A DNA stretch of 48,670 nucleotides from an uncultured Bacilli bacterium (GTDB taxonomy: Bacteria > Bacillota_I > Bacilli_A > RFN20 > CAG-288): NCBI GenBank assembly GCA_944371605.1, contig CALVXU010000033.1, forward strand, positions 1 through 48,670, read 5' to 3'. The notes beneath the pieces are model-generated. The model was not told the DNA's origin. It worked only from the letters and a program-made list of their open reading frames with translations, and did no database searches. This document shows, in pieces, positions 1-8,892 of this stretch. Both the position numbers and the translations under genes were made by a program. Each line of letters starts with the position of its first letter. The first letter of the stretch is position 1.

Positions 1-285
1 TATATTTTTTCTAATGATAAGGCCGCTATAAATCATGCTCTCACTCACATCAGTTTCGGAGGCGGTTGTGTAAATGACGTCGTTATCCATCTAGCGAATA
101 GTGAAATGGGTTTTGGTGGTGTCGGATCATCTGGAATGGGTGCCTATCATGGAAAAACCGGCTTTGATACTTTTAGTCATTTGAAAAGCATTGTTGATAA
201 AAAGCAAATCATTGATATGCCTATGAGATATCAGCCATACAAATCAAAATTGAATAAAAAAATTCTCAAAATATCCTTGCGTTGA
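1..285 (+). CDS. Class 3-type aldehyde dehydrogenase, C-terminal fragment (5' end outside window)
   Basis: The frame is open from the first base and ends at TGA 283-285, giving the last 94 residues of a longer protein. It contains 'FGGGCVNDVVIH' followed by 'GFGGVGSSGMGAYHGK' and 'FDTFSH'. In NAD(P)-dependent aldehyde dehydrogenases of the ALDH3/YwdH type these motifs close the active site and form the oligomerisation tail. The family oxidises aliphatic or aromatic aldehydes to acids in the cytoplasm. The catalytic cysteine and the NAD-binding fold lie upstream of the window and cannot be checked. The tail ends in a basic stretch (KSKLNKKILK), normal for the family. The family assignment is firm; the substrate is unknown. 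Confidence 0.9.
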   Translation, partial: YIFSNDKAAINHALTHISFGGGCVNDVVIHLANSEMGFGGVGSSGMGAYHGKTGFDTFSHLKSIVDKKQIIDMPMRYQPYKSKLNKKILKISLR

Positions 286-378
286 TGCTAGATGAATCGA
301 TTTCACCGGCTTTAAAATTTAAAAAGTATTTTGTCAAATATTGATTTTCTATTAAAATAATTAAAAGGATAATAAAAC

Positions 379-1038
379 ATGAAAAAAATTAATGATAAGT
401 ACTTTATCAAATCTAATAATGTCGATTACAATCCTAGCATTGAATCAGTTTTAACTGCTGATGAAAATATCATTTGGCGAGGAAAACCAAAACGTTCTTC
501 TTTCATTCTTTCAGCTTTTTTTAAATTTTTCTTTGTAGCTTTGATTTGGGGATTATTTGATGGGTTTGCTATCTTCACTATCTCTAGTACTATCCCTGAG
601 CTAGAGTGGTGGCTCATCTTGATTTTAGTCATTTTCTTCTCACTGCACCTCATACCTGTTTGGATGTGGATAGCCAGTATTATCACAGCTAGCAAAAGAC
701 AAAAAATGGAAGAATATGCCTTTACTGATAAAAGAATAATCATCAAAAACGGCTTGATTGGCTCTAATATTCAAAGCATCTTCTATAGTTCAATCACAAG
801 TATCAATCTCAAAATCGGTCTGATTGAAAAAATGTGCAAAGTAGGAGATCTCTATATCACAGCTGACACAGTCAAAGCTATTATGGAAGACATCACTGAC
901 CCATATTTCATCTATAGTCAATTACAGAAGATTGCTAATGATATCAAACAAGACATCTTATATCCCAATGCTTTAAGACCAGAAGAAAATCCTGGTTACA
1001 AAACCAGTTATAAAGGCGATATCAATTTTAAGAAATAG
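379..1038 (+). CDS. Bacterial PH-domain (YdbS-like) membrane protein
   Basis: A 219-residue protein. It opens with about 40 polar residues ending in 'ENIIWRGKPKRS', the usual entry to bacterial PH-like membrane proteins. Two hydrophobic segments follow (about residues 43-75 and 80-105). Next is a soluble part starting 'YAFTDKRIIIKNGLIG' and continuing 'SIFYSSITSINLKIGLIEK', the signature of the bPH2/DUF304 family. The start is supported by AAAGGAT 8-12 bases upstream. The gene stands alone between the aldehyde dehydrogenase end and a bidirectional terminator. Members are small membrane proteins of unclear function, some linked to envelope stress. No catalytic motif is visible. Confidence 0.8.
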   Translation: MKKINDKYFIKSNNVDYNPSIESVLTADENIIWRGKPKRSSFILSAFFKFFFVALIWGLFDGFAIFTISSTIPELEWWLILILVIFFSLHLIPVWMWIASIITASKRQKMEEYAFTDKRIIIKNGLIGSNIQSIFYSSITSINLKIGLIEKMCKVGDLYITADTVKAIMEDITDPYFIYSQLQKIANDIKQDILYPNALRPEENPGYKTSYKGDINFKK

Positions 1039-1043
1039 ATCTC

Positions 1044-1083
1044 AAAAAAACGACCATTAGCTCAAAGCCTTTGGTCGTTTTTT
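1044..1083. terminator. Bidirectional rho-independent terminator
   Basis: AAAAAACGACCA pairs with TGGTCGTTTTTT around a 15-base loop. The A-run on one side and the T-run on the other let it end both the plus-strand PH-domain gene and the minus-strand glycosidase operon A, which converge here. Confidence 0.85.
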
Positions 1084-1108
1084 AGGAAAAGTATCACTTG
1101 AATAATTT

Positions 1109-1777
1109 TTAGATTTGTCCGCGTTTACTCGGATTATCGGTGTGTTCTTCATAGGTGAGCTTAGATTTGGTTTGCACAGTGATGCAATCGATACAAGGAC
1201 CACCAGTTCCATTTCCACGAAGTGTGTTTTCTTTAATGCTGATCGATAAAGTGTTTTCACCTTGCTTCAGATTTAAATTTGTCCCACAAGTCTTGTCATA
1301 GAACTTCATCTGGGCCATCGATTCACTATTAGCAACATAGATGCTGCCATAGCTTATCGCTTCACCATTGAGAGCGACTTCCATATCATCTGGAGTGATA
1401 TTCAAATCACCTAGTTCCGATCCGAGTCTCAAAACGAATGAAGCTGTTTCAGCTGTTTCAGCTGTGAAGACAAAATCCAATTTTGTTTGAATACTATAAG
1501 TATAACCAACATAGTATCCGGAACTCCAGCCGAGTTCTTTTTGAGCATCAGTGCCATCGCCATAGATCATATCTACACCTGATTGCTCACTTGATAAACC
1601 AGCGCCTTTAACATCGGTCAAATCGATGTATTCAGCTTCCATCACATAGTTTTCAACTCCGGCAGGCAATGGTGCAGACGAATCGCTAGTGAACGATGAG
1701 GTCTCACTACAACTAGCCATTGACAATCCAGCTAACATCATCAACGCAGCGCAACTGATTTTTTTAACTTTGTTCAT
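1109..1777 (-). CDS. Small lipoprotein consisting of one carbohydrate-binding-module-like domain
   Basis: A 222-residue protein with a signal peptide ending in 'SMASC' (lipobox, Cys about residue 23), a Ser/Thr-rich spacer and one beta-sandwich domain. That domain starts 'MEAEYIDLTDVKGAGL' and ends 'GPCIDCITVQT', the layout of CBM6/CBM35-type sugar-binding modules. The same domain, including the last residues 'DNPSKRGQI', forms the C-terminus of the GH3 protein at 28022-32773 ('DNPSRRGSI'). The start overlaps the end of the upstream GH3 gene by 14 bases, so it is probably translationally coupled, with GGAG 12 bases upstream. It is the last gene of operon A. The likely role is to bind the GH3 substrate at the cell surface; the ligand is unknown. 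Confidence 0.8.
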   Translation of the reverse strand: MNKVKKISCAALMMLAGLSMASCSETSSFTSDSSAPLPAGVENYVMEAEYIDLTDVKGAGLSSEQSGVDMIYGDGTDAQKELGWSSGYYVGYTYSIQTKLDFVFTAETAETASFVLRLGSELGDLNITPDDMEVALNGEAISYGSIYVANSESMAQMKFYDKTCGTNLNLKQGENTLSISIKENTLRGNGTGGPCIDCITVQTKSKLTYEEHTDNPSKRGQI

Positions 1778-4754
1778 TAGTTTCTTTTTCTCCTTTCTCA
1801 GTTTCGTTTTGTTCAGCTTCTAACTTCAGTTTTTTATTCTGCTGTTTAAAGAAAAACCATAGTCCACCTAAAGCGATTGTAGCAGCTAAGAAGATGGAAT
1901 CAATAACGATTAGTAACACAACCCAATCAGGCATTCGATATCCATATATCACCGAGTCGTCTTGACCATTCATCGCATTAGAATTAGCAACAGTATACAA
2001 TATATTTTTAGTAGCTCTTCTGATATTTGTGATATCGGTCGGAGAAGAAGTTTTGGTCGGTGCTTTAGAAGGAGATAAGTTTAAATCACCACCTGCTCTG
2101 ATCATTTGATCAGCATTCATATAAGCTTTGAGATTGAAGTCAGTGATGACCATTCCTTTAAATCCCCATTCTTCTCTTAAGACTTCCGTCAACAATTCAT
2201 ACTTTCCGCCCGCCCAAGTCGTACCGATTCGAGTGAACGAAGACATCATAGCGGTCGTCTTTCCTTCAACAACTGCACACTCAAATGGCTTGAAATAGAT
2301 TTCACGCATAGATTGTTCATTCGCCCAAACTACTAAACCGGAGGTATCGCGATTGGTTTCTTGTTCATTTAAAGCGAAATGCTTGATATATGTATAGACA
2401 CCTTTTTCCTTAGCTCCTTTGATAACTTCAGTAGCTAATTTTCCAGAGAGAACAGGGTCTTCAGAATAATATTCGAAGTTTCTTCCACCAAATGGTGAAC
2501 GATGAATATTGACAGCTGGAGCATACCAGCCTGAATATGGTGTGTTATCTTCTCTTTCATTTCCGATGAGGCCTTCATTTCCAACCATTAAACCTTGTCT
2601 ATATGCTAATTCTTTGTTCCAAGTAGCTGCGACGACAGCTTCAGATGCATATCGACATGTATCATAAATACAATCATCGCCCATAAAAATCGCAAATCCC
2701 ATCGGCCCATCGCCATCGATGGTCAATGGTTTTTTGATATTATCCATCGCGATAGTTCTAAAATTACCAGTTGCGATCAAATCAGTCATCTCTTTGACAG
2801 TCAATTGATCGAGCAATTCATCCCATAATGGATCATCATAGTCTTTTCCGAAGAGATCATAAATTTTGACTTTACATTGTTCACGAGTCAATTGTGTTTT
2901 GCTCTGATTAGGAGCAGTGCTCGAATACCATGGGTCAGTCTCTTTATCATTGACAGAATAATTGAGTTCATTGATAAATTCTTGAGTTACTTCACGGTCT
3001 TGAGAAGTCGGTCTAGTCGGCCATGTTCCTTCCCAATCAGCGCGAGACAAATATTTAGTGATATGATTTGAGACATCATCAAAACGATTTTCAACCGTAT
3101 GACCAGTCACAGAAGTCCCATAAATATATTCTTCATCAATCTTATAGTTTAAAGTCGAAATAACTTCATGAGCATTTTTCCTGATACTGAGCTGATAATC
3201 ACCTGGATCTAATTCGTAAGTAGCAAAACCATTTTTATTAGCATCATTATAATCGTAAGATGCCATATCCTGTACTTTCATAGTTAAAGTAACAGGTTTA
3301 GTCTCTCCTTTAGGAATGATAGGGGTCTTCACAAAATCACCAAGTACAACTTGGCTCTTCTCAATTTCGCCTTCTATGTATGGAGCAGTATAATAGAGCT
3401 GTAAGACATCTTTACCATCTCTATCGCCACTGTTTGTGACATTGACAGTAATAGATATTTCACCATCTTTGCTCAATGTGCTACCATTTTTAAAGCTCAA
3501 TGAATCCTCATCTATTTGATACGTGAAATTCGAATAGCTTAGTCCATAACCGAATGGATAAACGACGTTTTCATCATACCAGTCTTCACCATCAGTATAT
3601 CCTCTTGTCTCATAATAACGATATCCGACATAGATTCCTTCTTCATAATCGACAAAAAAAGCATTTTTTGGCTCGCCATTAAGATAATATTGGTTGCCGT
3701 TAGAACACATGTTGTTACCAAAGTTTAAATATGAAGGATCTTTAGTGAAATCACGTGAATAGGTGTCAACAGTTCTTCCAGATGGATTGACTTCGCCCTT
3801 TAAAACCGGACCCAGAGCATTCAAGCCACTATTACCAGGATGTCCTAACCATAAAGCGGCTTGTATCTTATCATTTTCTTGTAAAAATCCCAATTCCATT
3901 GCCGAACCAGAATTGCAGACCACGATGACTTTATCAAAATTATCACAAGCTTCTTTGATCATATCAGTCTCGTTCTTATCCAACTGTAAATAATGATCGT
4001 CAACGCTATTAGCACCTGGTATCAATTTCTTCTCATAATCACCCCAATTGGTGTACTTGCTTCCATCATAGTACATAGAACGAGGTAAATCGAAGCCTTC
4101 ACCACCGAAACGAGACAAGAAGACGATTGCCGCATCATTATAAGATTTATAAGAATCTCTTTGCTTGGTAGTATAGGAAGATATGGGCGTCTCACCAGTC
4201 GGAAAACCAGTCAGTTTATCTCCCATAGCGATCGATGAAGAAGAAGGGCGTCCTGAACCAGATGCTGAGCTCTTATAAAAGTCATACATGACAGGATTGA
4301 CTTCAAACTTAGATCTTGTCAAACACTCATACACATCACCCACTGATTCAGTGGAGGATCCGTCATTTGAGCCGGATCCTCCGAGAACTGGATTAACTGA
4401 ATTTTTGCCGAATACAGTGATTTTGCTCCCTTCTGGTAAAGGAAGAGCATTTTGTTCATTTTTAAGTAAGACGATTCCTTCAGAAACTATTTCTGTGTTT
4501 AGATCATTAGCAGCTTTAAGAACATCATTTTTGCTCTCATAGTCGCTTGTAAATCTCTGCGCGACAGAAGATGGATCACCGCTGATTGTATATTTCGTCT
4601 CACCGCCCATGACTGAGCAAATAGTATTATAGAGAAACTTATTGAGAGTGACTACTAACGTCGCTGTCACCAAGACGAGAGATAAGGATGCAAGAGTGAT
4701 AGAGTAAATACCCAATGCTTTAGTTCGATGAATTTTCTTTTTTGGTTTTCCCAT
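1764..4754 (-). CDS. GH3 beta-glycosidase with inverted domain order, anchored by helices at both ends
   Basis: A 996-residue glycoside hydrolase family 3 protein. Order: N-terminal membrane helix (about 14-36); GH3 C-domain beginning 'EGIVLLKNEQNALPL' (about 88), with candidate acid/base Glu219 in 'GGEGFDLPR'; fibronectin-III-like domain (about 425-535, 'VTNSGDRDGKDVLQLYY'); linker with 'SRADWEGTWPTRP'; GH3 N-domain TIM barrel (about 640-920) with 'DGDGP', 'GRNFEYYSEDP', 'KHFALNEQETNR' and candidate nucleophile Asp872 in 'GMVITDF'; C-terminal helix (about 942-966) and a charged tail. Canonical GH3 enzymes have the barrel first, so this order is permuted. Both ends should be cytoplasmic, with the enzyme outside. 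GGAG precedes the ATG by 6 bases. It is the third gene of operon A. It probably releases terminal beta-linked sugars from oligosaccharides; specificity (glucoside, xyloside or other) is not readable. Confidence 0.92.
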   Translation of the reverse strand: MGKPKKKIHRTKALGIYSITLASLSLVLVTATLVVTLNKFLYNTICSVMGGETKYTISGDPSSVAQRFTSDYESKNDVLKAANDLNTEIVSEGIVLLKNEQNALPLPEGSKITVFGKNSVNPVLGGSGSNDGSSTESVGDVYECLTRSKFEVNPVMYDFYKSSASGSGRPSSSSIAMGDKLTGFPTGETPISSYTTKQRDSYKSYNDAAIVFLSRFGGEGFDLPRSMYYDGSKYTNWGDYEKKLIPGANSVDDHYLQLDKNETDMIKEACDNFDKVIVVCNSGSAMELGFLQENDKIQAALWLGHPGNSGLNALGPVLKGEVNPSGRTVDTYSRDFTKDPSYLNFGNNMCSNGNQYYLNGEPKNAFFVDYEEGIYVGYRYYETRGYTDGEDWYDENVVYPFGYGLSYSNFTYQIDEDSLSFKNGSTLSKDGEISITVNVTNSGDRDGKDVLQLYYTAPYIEGEIEKSQVVLGDFVKTPIIPKGETKPVTLTMKVQDMASYDYNDANKNGFATYELDPGDYQLSIRKNAHEVISTLNYKIDEEYIYGTSVTGHTVENRFDDVSNHITKYLSRADWEGTWPTRPTSQDREVTQEFINELNYSVNDKETDPWYSSTAPNQSKTQLTREQCKVKIYDLFGKDYDDPLWDELLDQLTVKEMTDLIATGNFRTIAMDNIKKPLTIDGDGPMGFAIFMGDDCIYDTCRYASEAVVAATWNKELAYRQGLMVGNEGLIGNEREDNTPYSGWYAPAVNIHRSPFGGRNFEYYSEDPVLSGKLATEVIKGAKEKGVYTYIKHFALNEQETNRDTSGLVVWANEQSMREIYFKPFECAVVEGKTTAMMSSFTRIGTTWAGGKYELLTEVLREEWGFKGMVITDFNLKAYMNADQMIRAGGDLNLSPSKAPTKTSSPTDITNIRRATKNILYTVANSNAMNGQDDSVIYGYRMPDWVVLLIVIDSIFLAATIALGGLWFFFKQQNKKLKLEAEQNETEKGEKETNEQS

Positions 4755-4787
4755 AGAATTCTCCTTTCGTAGATGACTAAAGCAATA

Positions 4788-7700
4788 TTACTTACTTGCT
4801 TTCAAGCGTTTCATTAAGAAGTAAACTAACCAAGCGATTAAGCCCACACCGATGACAGAACCGATGACGATGAATGTGATTGCGACAGGAGTTAAGCCTT
4901 CACCTTTTGGAGCTGTTGGTGTATCAACATAATCTTTGTTATCGATGAATAATTCGAATGTCATCTCATCAGCTACTTTACCTTCACTAGATGCGACAAC
5001 TGTGAAAGTGAAGGTTCCACATTCGGTTGGAGTGCCAGTGATCTTACCATCGTTAGATAAGGTTAAGCCTTCAGGTAATTCACTTCCTTCTTTCAATTTA
5101 TATGTGACTTCTCCAGCGCCTTGAGCAGTATCGACTTGTGCTTGATATGATTCACCTTCTTTTCCATAAGGCAAGTCAGTAGATACATATCTTAAACCGA
5201 TAGAAATCTTATAAGCAGCCTCCGCAGAACGAGCTTGAGAACCAGAAGCGACAACTATGAATTCATGATCAGTCACAGTTTCTTGTGGAGTGCCAGTGAT
5301 GAAACCTTGTTTAGTCAAAGTTAATCCTTTTGGCAAGGTGCTACCAGTCTTTAAAGAATATGTGACATCGACTGAAGAAACGGCAGGAGAAACGCGATCA
5401 GTATAAGCGATGCCTAACTTACCTATTGCTAATTCTTTGCTCTCAAATTCGATACCAAAATTGATAGTCAATTCGAAAGTGATGCTTTGTGACTTATAAC
5501 CTAAGGCATTAGCCATGACAGTGAACTGATAAGAAGTGCATTCTTTAGTAGGCTTACCTGTTATTTCACCATCTCTAGATAAAGTCAAACCATCTGGCAA
5601 TAAACTACCATTAGCTAACGTATAAGTGATAGAGGTAGTAGTGTCTTCAGTTTCATCAGACTTGATGATTTTAGCGCCTTTAACAGAACCATGGTAATCT
5701 TCACCGATGATGGCATCAGGCAATTTGGTTTCTGCCTCATAGACGATTGATCCGCTATCATTGATGATACTTATTGAGAAAGAAGCTTCAGCAGATGAAT
5801 CTTCATAAGTGGCTTTGATCTTAAAGAGATGATTATTGACCTCTTCAGAAGGAGTTCCAGAAATCGTTCCATCAGTGCTCAAGAATAAACCGCTAGGAAG
5901 AGTAGAGCCTTCAGACAAACTATATGTGATGTCGGCATTAGATGCATCAGGATAAACTTCAGGATTGAGGTTAGCAGTAGCGACACTAGCTGTATAGGCA
6001 GCATTGACAACACCGTTTTTTAAAGTAGTTCCTTGGAAACTAGAGAAGCCTGATGGTTTAGTCGGATAATCACCTTTATTCATAGCATTAGAATTCGCAT
6101 TAGCATATAAGACACCTTTAGCCGCTTCTCTCAAGCAAGACACAGTAGTAGGAGTTCCTTCGTTATATTTAGTGCTAGAGATACCTAATGAGAGATTAGC
6201 ACCAGCTCGAATCATCTGATTAGCATTGGAAAGACCAGAACTATCACCCATATAACTATCGGTGACTACACAGCCTTTAAATCCCCATTCTTGTCTGAGA
6301 ATTTCAGTCATCAAACGATAATCGCCTCCAGCCCAAGTCGCACCGATACGATTTAAAGAAGACATCATACCACGAGTTTTTCCAACTTTAACTGCTAATT
6401 CGAAAGGCTTTAGATAGATTTCACGCATTGATTGTTCATTCGCCCAAGTCATCAAACCACAACGGTTAGATTCTTGATCGTTGACACCGAAGTGTTTAAC
6501 AAAAGGAGTCAAACCTTTGCTTTGAGCACCGATGACATTATAAGCAGCAAATTGTCCTGAAATAAAGCCATCCTCAGAATAATATTCAAAGTTTCTACCA
6601 GAGAATGGACTTCTATGAATATTACAAGCTGGTGCATACCAACCGCAAATTCTCGATTGTGGACTTCCATTACCCCACAAAGCTAAGTCACCCATCAAAC
6701 GACCTTTTTCTTCCGCTAATTCAACATTCCAAGTAGAGCTTAAGATGGTCTCAGAGCACCAAGAGGTATAAGTTCCTGACGGAGCACCATAAATATAGCC
6801 AGCTGGGCCATCAGCATTAGGAGCACGAGTGATACCATACTTAGTAATCGCCTGACCAGAAGCATAACTTCCATCGTTGACTAAACTATAATAATCATCA
6901 ACGGTCAATTGATCCATAAATGTTTCCCATAATTCATCATCAGGATCAACACCGATCAATTCATTCAACATGATGCCACTATCCTTGCCAGTCGTCGGCA
7001 TGACATCTGTGTAGTAAGGCATTCCCTCATCAGCATCAGCTGGACGATTATCCCATTCTTTTAGTTCATTGATAACGGCCTCAGAAGCTGTTAATTTATA
7101 GTCTCTTGTTGGGAATGTTCCCTCCCAATCAGATCTAGACATATATTGTCCATGGCTTCCATCGTCATATTCATATTCAGGAATATAATTACTGACCTCA
7201 TCGAAACGGTTTTTAACTTCATTACCGGTGACACTGTCAGTGCTGTATTGGATATTCTCGGCGACATTTAAAGTGAAACTATCATATTCATTATGGGCAT
7301 CAGCCATAATTCTGATGACATAATCACCCTCATCTAATTCATAACCTTTAAATCCATTCGCGTTGTCATCATTCCAGTCATATGAAGCCATGTCTTGAGC
7401 TTTTAATGTCAAAGTGACTTCCGTGCTTTCTTGCGGTTGAATCATCGGCGTCTTAGCAAAAGCACCTAACACCACATGTGATTTTTCAATGCCACCAGAG
7501 ATATATGGTGCAGTGTAATAAAGTTCAACTGCATCTTTACCAGCCATATCTCCAGTATTAGTAACTTTGACAGTAACTTTGATCTCAGAGTCTTTTTCGA
7601 GATTACCACTAGGTGTGCTAGAAATAATCTCTTGAGTGAAAGTGGTATATGATAAACCATGACCGAAAGGATAAACGACATGAGCATCATACCAATTGTC

Positions 7701-8891
7701 CCACTGAGTACGGCTAGAGCCATTCACTTCACCATCCCAAGCGGCATCTCCTTCATCAAAGCCCCGGGTTTCATAATATCTGTAACCCATGTAAATGCCT
7801 TCTTTATAGGTGACATAGTTACTTCTATAACCACCGCCCCCATTTCCGCCAGAAGCAGCGAGATTTTCATATTGATTTCCCTTTAAAGCAGGACTGACCT
7901 CTTGCATATTATTTGCAAAATTTTGGAAAACAGGATCAGCTTTGAAGTCTCTCGCCCATGTATCGACAGTATGACCTGAGGGATTGACTTCACCTTTGAG
8001 TATAGAAGCTAGGGAAGTCATACCATTTGAGCCTGGATATCCAATCCATAAAGCAGCTTTGACATTAGGAGAATAACCATAATGGTTAGGATCATTCAAG
8101 AAACCAGCTTCAAATTGAGAGCCAGTGTTGAATAAGACGATGACTTTTTCAAAATGTTCTCCACAATACTTGATGAGATCTGATTCATTCTTATCTAATT
8201 GCAGATAATGGTCATCTTTAGCTCTTGCACCTGGAACTAATTCACCATCTTCCATAGTAGTGTCCCAAGTGGCATAGCTGTTACCGTTATAGAACATCGT
8301 TCTTGGAAGGTCGAAGCCTTCTCCAGATATACGTGAAATGACAACGATAGCCGCATCAGAATAGTTTTCATAGCTAGCTTCGATATCAGATGTATAACTG
8401 GAAATAGGTGTTTCACCGGTCGTATAACCAGGAGTGACATTCCCATTAGAAGGAGCAGTTGCGCGCCCCGGACCAGATAAAGAATCATTGAAATAGAAAT
8501 CTGTTAAAGTGGGATTGAGAGAAAAACCAGCGTTTTGCAAAGCAGAATTTAGAGAGATGGTTCCTCCTCCACCGCCAGAGCCAGAACCAGAGCCACCAGA
8601 GATGATCGAGTCTGAGTTTTTGCCGAAGACTGAAATCTTGCTTCCTTCGGCTAACGGTAATGCATCATCTTCATTTTTAAGAAGAGTGATGCCTTCATCC
8701 ATAATCTTTTCATTATGATTTCTAGATGCTTCTAAGACTTCGTCACGAGTAGCAAAATCAGAGTTGTAATAATTGCCATAAATAGGTTCAGGAGCATTAG
8801 CTTTCGCAACACTGCTAGTCATTAAAGAAGTCGCAAATAAAGCAGCGATAGCTACAGGACTCACCGAGAAAAATATTCTTTTTTTGCTCAT
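4788..8891 (-). CDS. Secreted GH3 beta-glycosidase (inverted order) with four putative Ig repeats and a C-terminal membrane anchor
   Basis: 1367 residues from the ATG at 8891, which has AGGAG 7-8 bases upstream. An in-frame ATG at 8906 has no ribosome site and is less likely. A signal peptide (about 1-31, cleavage near 'AKA-NA') precedes the GH3 C-domain with candidate acid/base Glu191 in 'SGEGFDLPR'. Then come a fibronectin-III-like domain (about 434-540) and the TIM barrel (about 650-920) with 'NADGPAG', 'GRNFEYYSED', 'KHFGVNDQESNR' and candidate nucleophile Asp878 in 'CVVTDS'. Four He_PIG-type Ig repeats follow (about 955-1317), each with 'LPxGLxLsxdGxIxGxP'. One helix (about 1334-1358) and a basic end anchor it. 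The start lies one base after the stop of the upstream lipoprotein gene. Its counterpart in locus B is 28022-32773, which adds a CBM. Confidence 0.92.
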   Translation of the reverse strand: MSKKRIFFSVSPVAIAALFATSLMTSSVAKANAPEPIYGNYYNSDFATRDEVLEASRNHNEKIMDEGITLLKNEDDALPLAEGSKISVFGKNSDSIISGGSGSGSGGGGGTISLNSALQNAGFSLNPTLTDFYFNDSLSGPGRATAPSNGNVTPGYTTGETPISSYTSDIEASYENYSDAAIVVISRISGEGFDLPRTMFYNGNSYATWDTTMEDGELVPGARAKDDHYLQLDKNESDLIKYCGEHFEKVIVLFNTGSQFEAGFLNDPNHYGYSPNVKAALWIGYPGSNGMTSLASILKGEVNPSGHTVDTWARDFKADPVFQNFANNMQEVSPALKGNQYENLAASGGNGGGGYRSNYVTYKEGIYMGYRYYETRGFDEGDAAWDGEVNGSSRTQWDNWYDAHVVYPFGHGLSYTTFTQEIISSTPSGNLEKDSEIKVTVKVTNTGDMAGKDAVELYYTAPYISGGIEKSHVVLGAFAKTPMIQPQESTEVTLTLKAQDMASYDWNDDNANGFKGYELDEGDYVIRIMADAHNEYDSFTLNVAENIQYSTDSVTGNEVKNRFDEVSNYIPEYEYDDGSHGQYMSRSDWEGTFPTRDYKLTASEAVINELKEWDNRPADADEGMPYYTDVMPTTGKDSGIMLNELIGVDPDDELWETFMDQLTVDDYYSLVNDGSYASGQAITKYGITRAPNADGPAGYIYGAPSGTYTSWCSETILSSTWNVELAEEKGRLMGDLALWGNGSPQSRICGWYAPACNIHRSPFSGRNFEYYSEDGFISGQFAAYNVIGAQSKGLTPFVKHFGVNDQESNRCGLMTWANEQSMREIYLKPFELAVKVGKTRGMMSSLNRIGATWAGGDYRLMTEILRQEWGFKGCVVTDSYMGDSSGLSNANQMIRAGANLSLGISSTKYNEGTPTTVSCLREAAKGVLYANANSNAMNKGDYPTKPSGFSSFQGTTLKNGVVNAAYTASVATANLNPEVYPDASNADITYSLSEGSTLPSGLFLSTDGTISGTPSEEVNNHLFKIKATYEDSSAEASFSISIINDSGSIVYEAETKLPDAIIGEDYHGSVKGAKIIKSDETEDTTTSITYTLANGSLLPDGLTLSRDGEITGKPTKECTSYQFTVMANALGYKSQSITFELTINFGIEFESKELAIGKLGIAYTDRVSPAVSSVDVTYSLKTGSTLPKGLTLTKQGFITGTPQETVTDHEFIVVASGSQARSAEAAYKISIGLRYVSTDLPYGKEGESYQAQVDTAQGAGEVTYKLKEGSELPEGLTLSNDGKITGTPTECGTFTFTVVASSEGKVADEMTFELFIDNKDYVDTPTAPKGEGLTPVAITFIVIGSVIGVGLIAWLVYFLMKRLKASK

Positions 8892-8892
8892 A

